From Deltaproteobacteria bacterium (GTDB lineage: Bacteria > Myxococcota_A > UBA9160 > UBA4427), in NCBI GenBank assembly GCA_011051925.1, contig DRKE01000001.1, forward strand, positions 1 to 7,915: a DNA stretch of 7,915 nucleotides. Direction: 5' to 3'. Of the stretch, positions 5,860 through 7,915 are shown in pieces. The position numbers and the translations under genes are program-made. The notes beneath the pieces are model-generated. The model was not told the DNA's origin and ran no database searches. It saw only the letters and a program-made list of their open reading frames with translations. The first letter of the stretch is position 1. Every line of letters starts with the position of its first letter.

Positions 5860-6198
5860 ATGGGACAGGTGGTGATCGCGAGTCGTCTCTCGGATGGGCG
5901 CGTCGTTTTCCTGAGGGCGTCCGCAGACGCGGTCCGCCCCGTGGAATGGGTTCTGGAACTCGATGCCGCGGAGGTCGCGGCCGGGGACGAGCGCGCGGCG
6001 GAGCTGCTTGCACTCGGGGAAGCCGATGCGGAGACGCATCAGAGCGTCATCGACGTCTACCGGATCGACGTGGAGGAGGTCGACGGATGCCTCCGACCGA
6101 CCCGGTTCCGGGAGAGGATCCGATGTTGCGGGCCGACCGTCCGGCCCGATCTCGGGAAGCAGGCCGTTCGTGGGGGGCATGCCGATGTATCGCTATGA
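5860..6198 (+). CDS. DUF2849 family protein, first gene of sulfite reductase operon
   Basis: The 112-residue product resembles the small DUF2849 proteins encoded just ahead of sulfite reductase in many alphaproteobacteria. The N-terminal block VVIASRLSDGRVVFL (4-18) and the C-terminal block RFRERIRCCGPTV (82-94) match the family pattern as I know it. The middle is acidic and Ala-rich, and VIDVYRIDVEEV (63-74) fits the usual strand before the RERIR block. No catalytic role is established; gene position suggests an accessory part in siroheme/sulfite reduction. No signal peptide or membrane segment is seen. Start: ATG at 5860, with AAAGGA about 12 bases upstream. The last 14 bases overlap cysI, so translation is probably coupled. 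An adjacent Cys pair at 89-90 in the RERIR block is unusual as far as I recall. Confidence 0.75.
   Translation: MGQVVIASRLSDGRVVFLRASADAVRPVEWVLELDAAEVAAGDERAAELLALGEADAETHQSVIDVYRIDVEEVDGCLRPTRFRERIRCCGPTVRPDLGKQAVRGGHADVSL
6172..6177 (+). promoter_or_regulatory. Ribosome-binding site deciding the cysI start
   Basis: Six consecutive G lie two bases before ATG 6179 and seven bases before ATG 6185. The seven-base spacing and the family N-terminus (MYRYDE) both favour 6185. The site lies within the DUF2849 coding sequence. Confidence 0.5.
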
Positions 6199-7840
6199 CG
6201 AGTACGACCACGCCCTGGTGAAGGATCGCGTGGCCCAGTTCCGGCGCCAGGTCGCTCGTCGTCTCTCCGGTGAGCTCTCGGAGGAGCAGTTCCGGCCGCT
6301 CCGCCTGATGAACGGTCTCTATCTCCAGCTCCACGCCTACATGCTCCGCGTCGCGATTCCCTATGGCACCCTCGATTCGCGTCAGATGCGGAAGCTCGCC
6401 TATATCGCGCGGCGCTACGACAAGGGCTACGGGCATTTCACGACCCGGCAGAACATCCAGTACAACTGGCCCCGCCTCGAGGAGACCCCGGACATTCTCG
6501 CGGAGCTGGCGGAGGTCGAGATGCACGCGATCCAGACGAGCGGGAATTGCATTCGCAACACGACGTCGGATCCGTTCGCGGGGGCGGCGGCCGACGAGAT
6601 CGAGGATCCCCGGGTCTGGTGCGAGATCGTCCGGCAATGGTCGACACTGCATCCGGAATTCTCCTTCCTGCCGCGCAAGTTCAAGATTGCGATCACGGGA
6701 AGCGAACACGATCGGGCGGCGGTGAAGATCCACGACATCGGTCTGCTGATGAAGCGGGATGCGTCGGGTGGCGTCGGATTCGAGGTGATCGTGGGCGGTG
6801 GTCTCGGCAGGACGCCCTTCATCGGAAGGACGATCCGCGACTTCCTTCCCAAGGAGGATCTGCTGTCCTATCTGGAGGCGATCCTGCGGACCTACAACCT
6901 GCTCGGTCGTCGCGACAACAAGTACAAGGCGCGCATCAAGGTCACGCTCCACGAAACGGGCGCCGAAGAGTTCGCGCGCCTCGTCGAAGCCGAGTGGGAG
7001 GCGATCCGGGATTCCGCCCTCAAGCTACCGAAGGAGGAGGTGGATCGGATCGCCGCGCATTTCGAGCCTCCCGCCTTTCGCGCACTGGATTCCGAGAGCC
7101 CGACGACCGACGCCCGGGCGGCGCGGGATCCGGGATTTGCCAGCTGGGTCCGGCACAATACGGTGGCACACAAGGCGCCCGGATACGCGATCGTCAACAT
7201 CTCGCTCAAGCCCGTCGGACTTCCCCCCGGCGATGCGACGGCGGAACAGATGGATGTCGTGGCCGATCTCGCGGATGAAGCCAGCTTCGGCGAGATCCGC
7301 GTGACCCATGGCCAGAACCTCGTGCTGCCCCACGTGGAGCGTGAGCGGCTATCCGAGGTGTACGATCGATTGCTCGCCGCCGAACTCGGGACGGCCAACG
7401 TCGGGTTGCTCTCGGACATCATCTGCTGCCCGGGCCTCGACTACTGTACGTTGGCGAACGCGCGATCGATTCCGATCGCGACGGAGATCTCGAAACGCTT
7501 CGCGGATCAGCGTCGGCTCGACGAGGTCGGCGATCTGCAGATCAAGGTTTCGGGCTGCATCAATGCCTGTGGTCATCATCACGTCGGTCATATCGGGATC
7601 CTGGGTGTCGATCGCAAGGGCGTCGAGCACTATCAGATCCAGCTCGGCGGTTCGGCGACGGAGGATGCGGCGCTCGGGAAGATCCTCGGTCGCGGTTTTT
7701 CCGCGGACGAGGTCGTCGACGTCGTGGAGAAGCTGGTTTCGATCTATCTCGATTTGCGTGAAGGTGACGAGCGTTTCATCGACACCTGGCGACGGGTCGG
7801 GCAGGGACCTTTCAAGGAGGGCGTCTACGATGCTGCTTGA
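6185..7840 (+). CDS. cysI: Sulfite (nitrite) reductase hemoprotein, sirohaem and 4Fe-4S
   Basis: This enzyme performs the six-electron reduction of sulfite to sulfide for cysteine synthesis, in the cytoplasm. The 551-residue chain has the two-fold repeat of ferredoxin-like half domains (about 15-95 and 325-400) and sirohaem domains typical of the family. The cluster and haem ligands are complete: C415 and C421 (C-x5-C) and C458 and C462 (C-x3-C) in SGCINACGHHHVGHIG (457-471). Likely substrate and sirohaem-contacting residues are R88 (FTTRQN), R124 (NCIRN) and K165/K167 (PRKFK), matching the Arg/Arg/Lys/Lys set of E. coli sulfite reductase. ATG at 6185 is preferred to 6179 on ribosome-binding-site spacing; further upstream the open frame only shadows DUF2849. 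No flavin subunit gene is seen, so the electron donor (ferredoxin or a separate flavoprotein) is unknown. Nitrite as substrate cannot be excluded from the sequence, but the DUF2849 and DUF934 neighbours favour sulfite. Confidence 0.93.
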   Translation: MYRYDEYDHALVKDRVAQFRRQVARRLSGELSEEQFRPLRLMNGLYLQLHAYMLRVAIPYGTLDSRQMRKLAYIARRYDKGYGHFTTRQNIQYNWPRLEETPDILAELAEVEMHAIQTSGNCIRNTTSDPFAGAAADEIEDPRVWCEIVRQWSTLHPEFSFLPRKFKIAITGSEHDRAAVKIHDIGLLMKRDASGGVGFEVIVGGGLGRTPFIGRTIRDFLPKEDLLSYLEAILRTYNLLGRRDNKYKARIKVTLHETGAEEFARLVEAEWEAIRDSALKLPKEEVDRIAAHFEPPAFRALDSESPTTDARAARDPGFASWVRHNTVAHKAPGYAIVNISLKPVGLPPGDATAEQMDVVADLADEASFGEIRVTHGQNLVLPHVERERLSEVYDRLLAAELGTANVGLLSDIICCPGLDYCTLANARSIPIATEISKRFADQRRLDEVGDLQIKVSGCINACGHHHVGHIGILGVDRKGVEHYQIQLGGSATEDAALGKILGRGFSADEVVDVVEKLVSIYLDLREGDERFIDTWRRVGQGPFKEGVYDAA

Positions 7841-7915
7841 AGCCAGAGACGGATCGGCGGTACGGGTCGAAGACCGGTTCACCCGCGTCGCGGACGATGA
7901 GGCGCTGCCCGAGCA
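7830..7915 (+). CDS. DUF934 family protein (N-terminus only, cut by window edge)
   Basis: Only 28 full codons are present. The start ATG at 7830 has GGAGG at 7816-7820, nine bases upstream, and overlaps the end of cysI by 11 bases. The visible sequence includes RFTRVADDEALPE (16-28), which matches the N-terminal D-x-W-x-x-v-x-D-D-E-x-L-P pattern of DUF934 proteins as I know it, with Phe where Trp is common. DUF934 genes typically follow the sulfite reductase gene and precede cysH; their biochemical role is not established. The gene order and start site are strong, the family call rests on few residues. Confidence 0.72.
   Translation, partial: MLLEARDGSAVRVEDRFTRVADDEALPE

Noticed and set aside
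5963..6184. A 74-codon N-terminal extension of the sulfite reductase
   Set aside because: It reads the DUF2849 gene in another frame and is basic low-information sequence; the family begins at MYRYDE.
6047..6952. A 301-codon open frame on the minus strand
   Set aside because: It is antisense to the well-supported cysI and DUF2849 genes and encodes no recognisable motif.
1..7915. Mobile element, CRISPR array, tRNA or toxin-antitoxin genes
   Set aside because: No transposase or integrase motif, no regularly spaced repeats, no tRNA-like cloverleaf and no small paired toxin/antitoxin frames were seen; gene content is housekeeping and sulfur assimilation.

Overview
The window is GC-rich (roughly two thirds G+C by eye, strong G/C preference at third codon positions) and densely coded. 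It looks like ordinary bacterial chromosome, with no mobile element, phage gene, CRISPR array, tRNA or rRNA. The gene content (a DivIVA-like protein next to proC and yggS, an FmdB-type zinc ribbon ahead of folD and gcvT, and a DUF2849-cysI-DUF934 sulfite-reduction cluster) suggests a Gram-negative, proteobacteria-like lineage. My guess is a former deltaproteobacterial group such as Myxococcota, Desulfobacterota or Binatota. That placement is inference from synteny and composition and is not secure.

Layout. Positions 1-5455 are all on the minus strand and read from right to left. First comes a housekeeping group: maf (nucleotide pyrophosphatase), yggS (PLP homeostasis), proC (proline synthesis) and divIVA (polar or division coiled coil). 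maf and yggS overlap by 4 bases (ATGA). After a 99-base gap that holds a good sigma70-type promoter comes a one-carbon group: an FmdB-type zinc-ribbon gene, folD and gcvT. Each junction in that group is a stop/start overlap (TGATG, GTGA), so the three should be one translationally coupled unit. gcvT runs off the left edge.

Positions 5456-5859 form a 404-base divergent intergenic region without a convincing gene. It holds an AT-rich patch with a candidate plus-strand promoter and a set of inverted repeats built on GTCCTG/CAGGAC. From 5860 the plus strand carries an assimilatory sulfite-reduction operon: a DUF2849 protein, the sirohaem/4Fe-4S sulfite (nitrite) reductase hemoprotein, and the first 28 codons of a DUF934 protein cut by the right edge. 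Its genes overlap by 14 and 11 bases.

Functionally the left half links tetrahydrofolate C1 interconversion (FolD) to glycine cleavage (GcvT), preceded by PLP, proline and nucleotide-pool housekeeping. The right half reduces sulfite to sulfide for cysteine synthesis. I found no clearly new multi-gene system. The points most worth checking are the repeat-rich leader before the sulfite reductase operon, a FolD with an altered family signature, and a DivIVA in which the membrane-inserting Phe is replaced.
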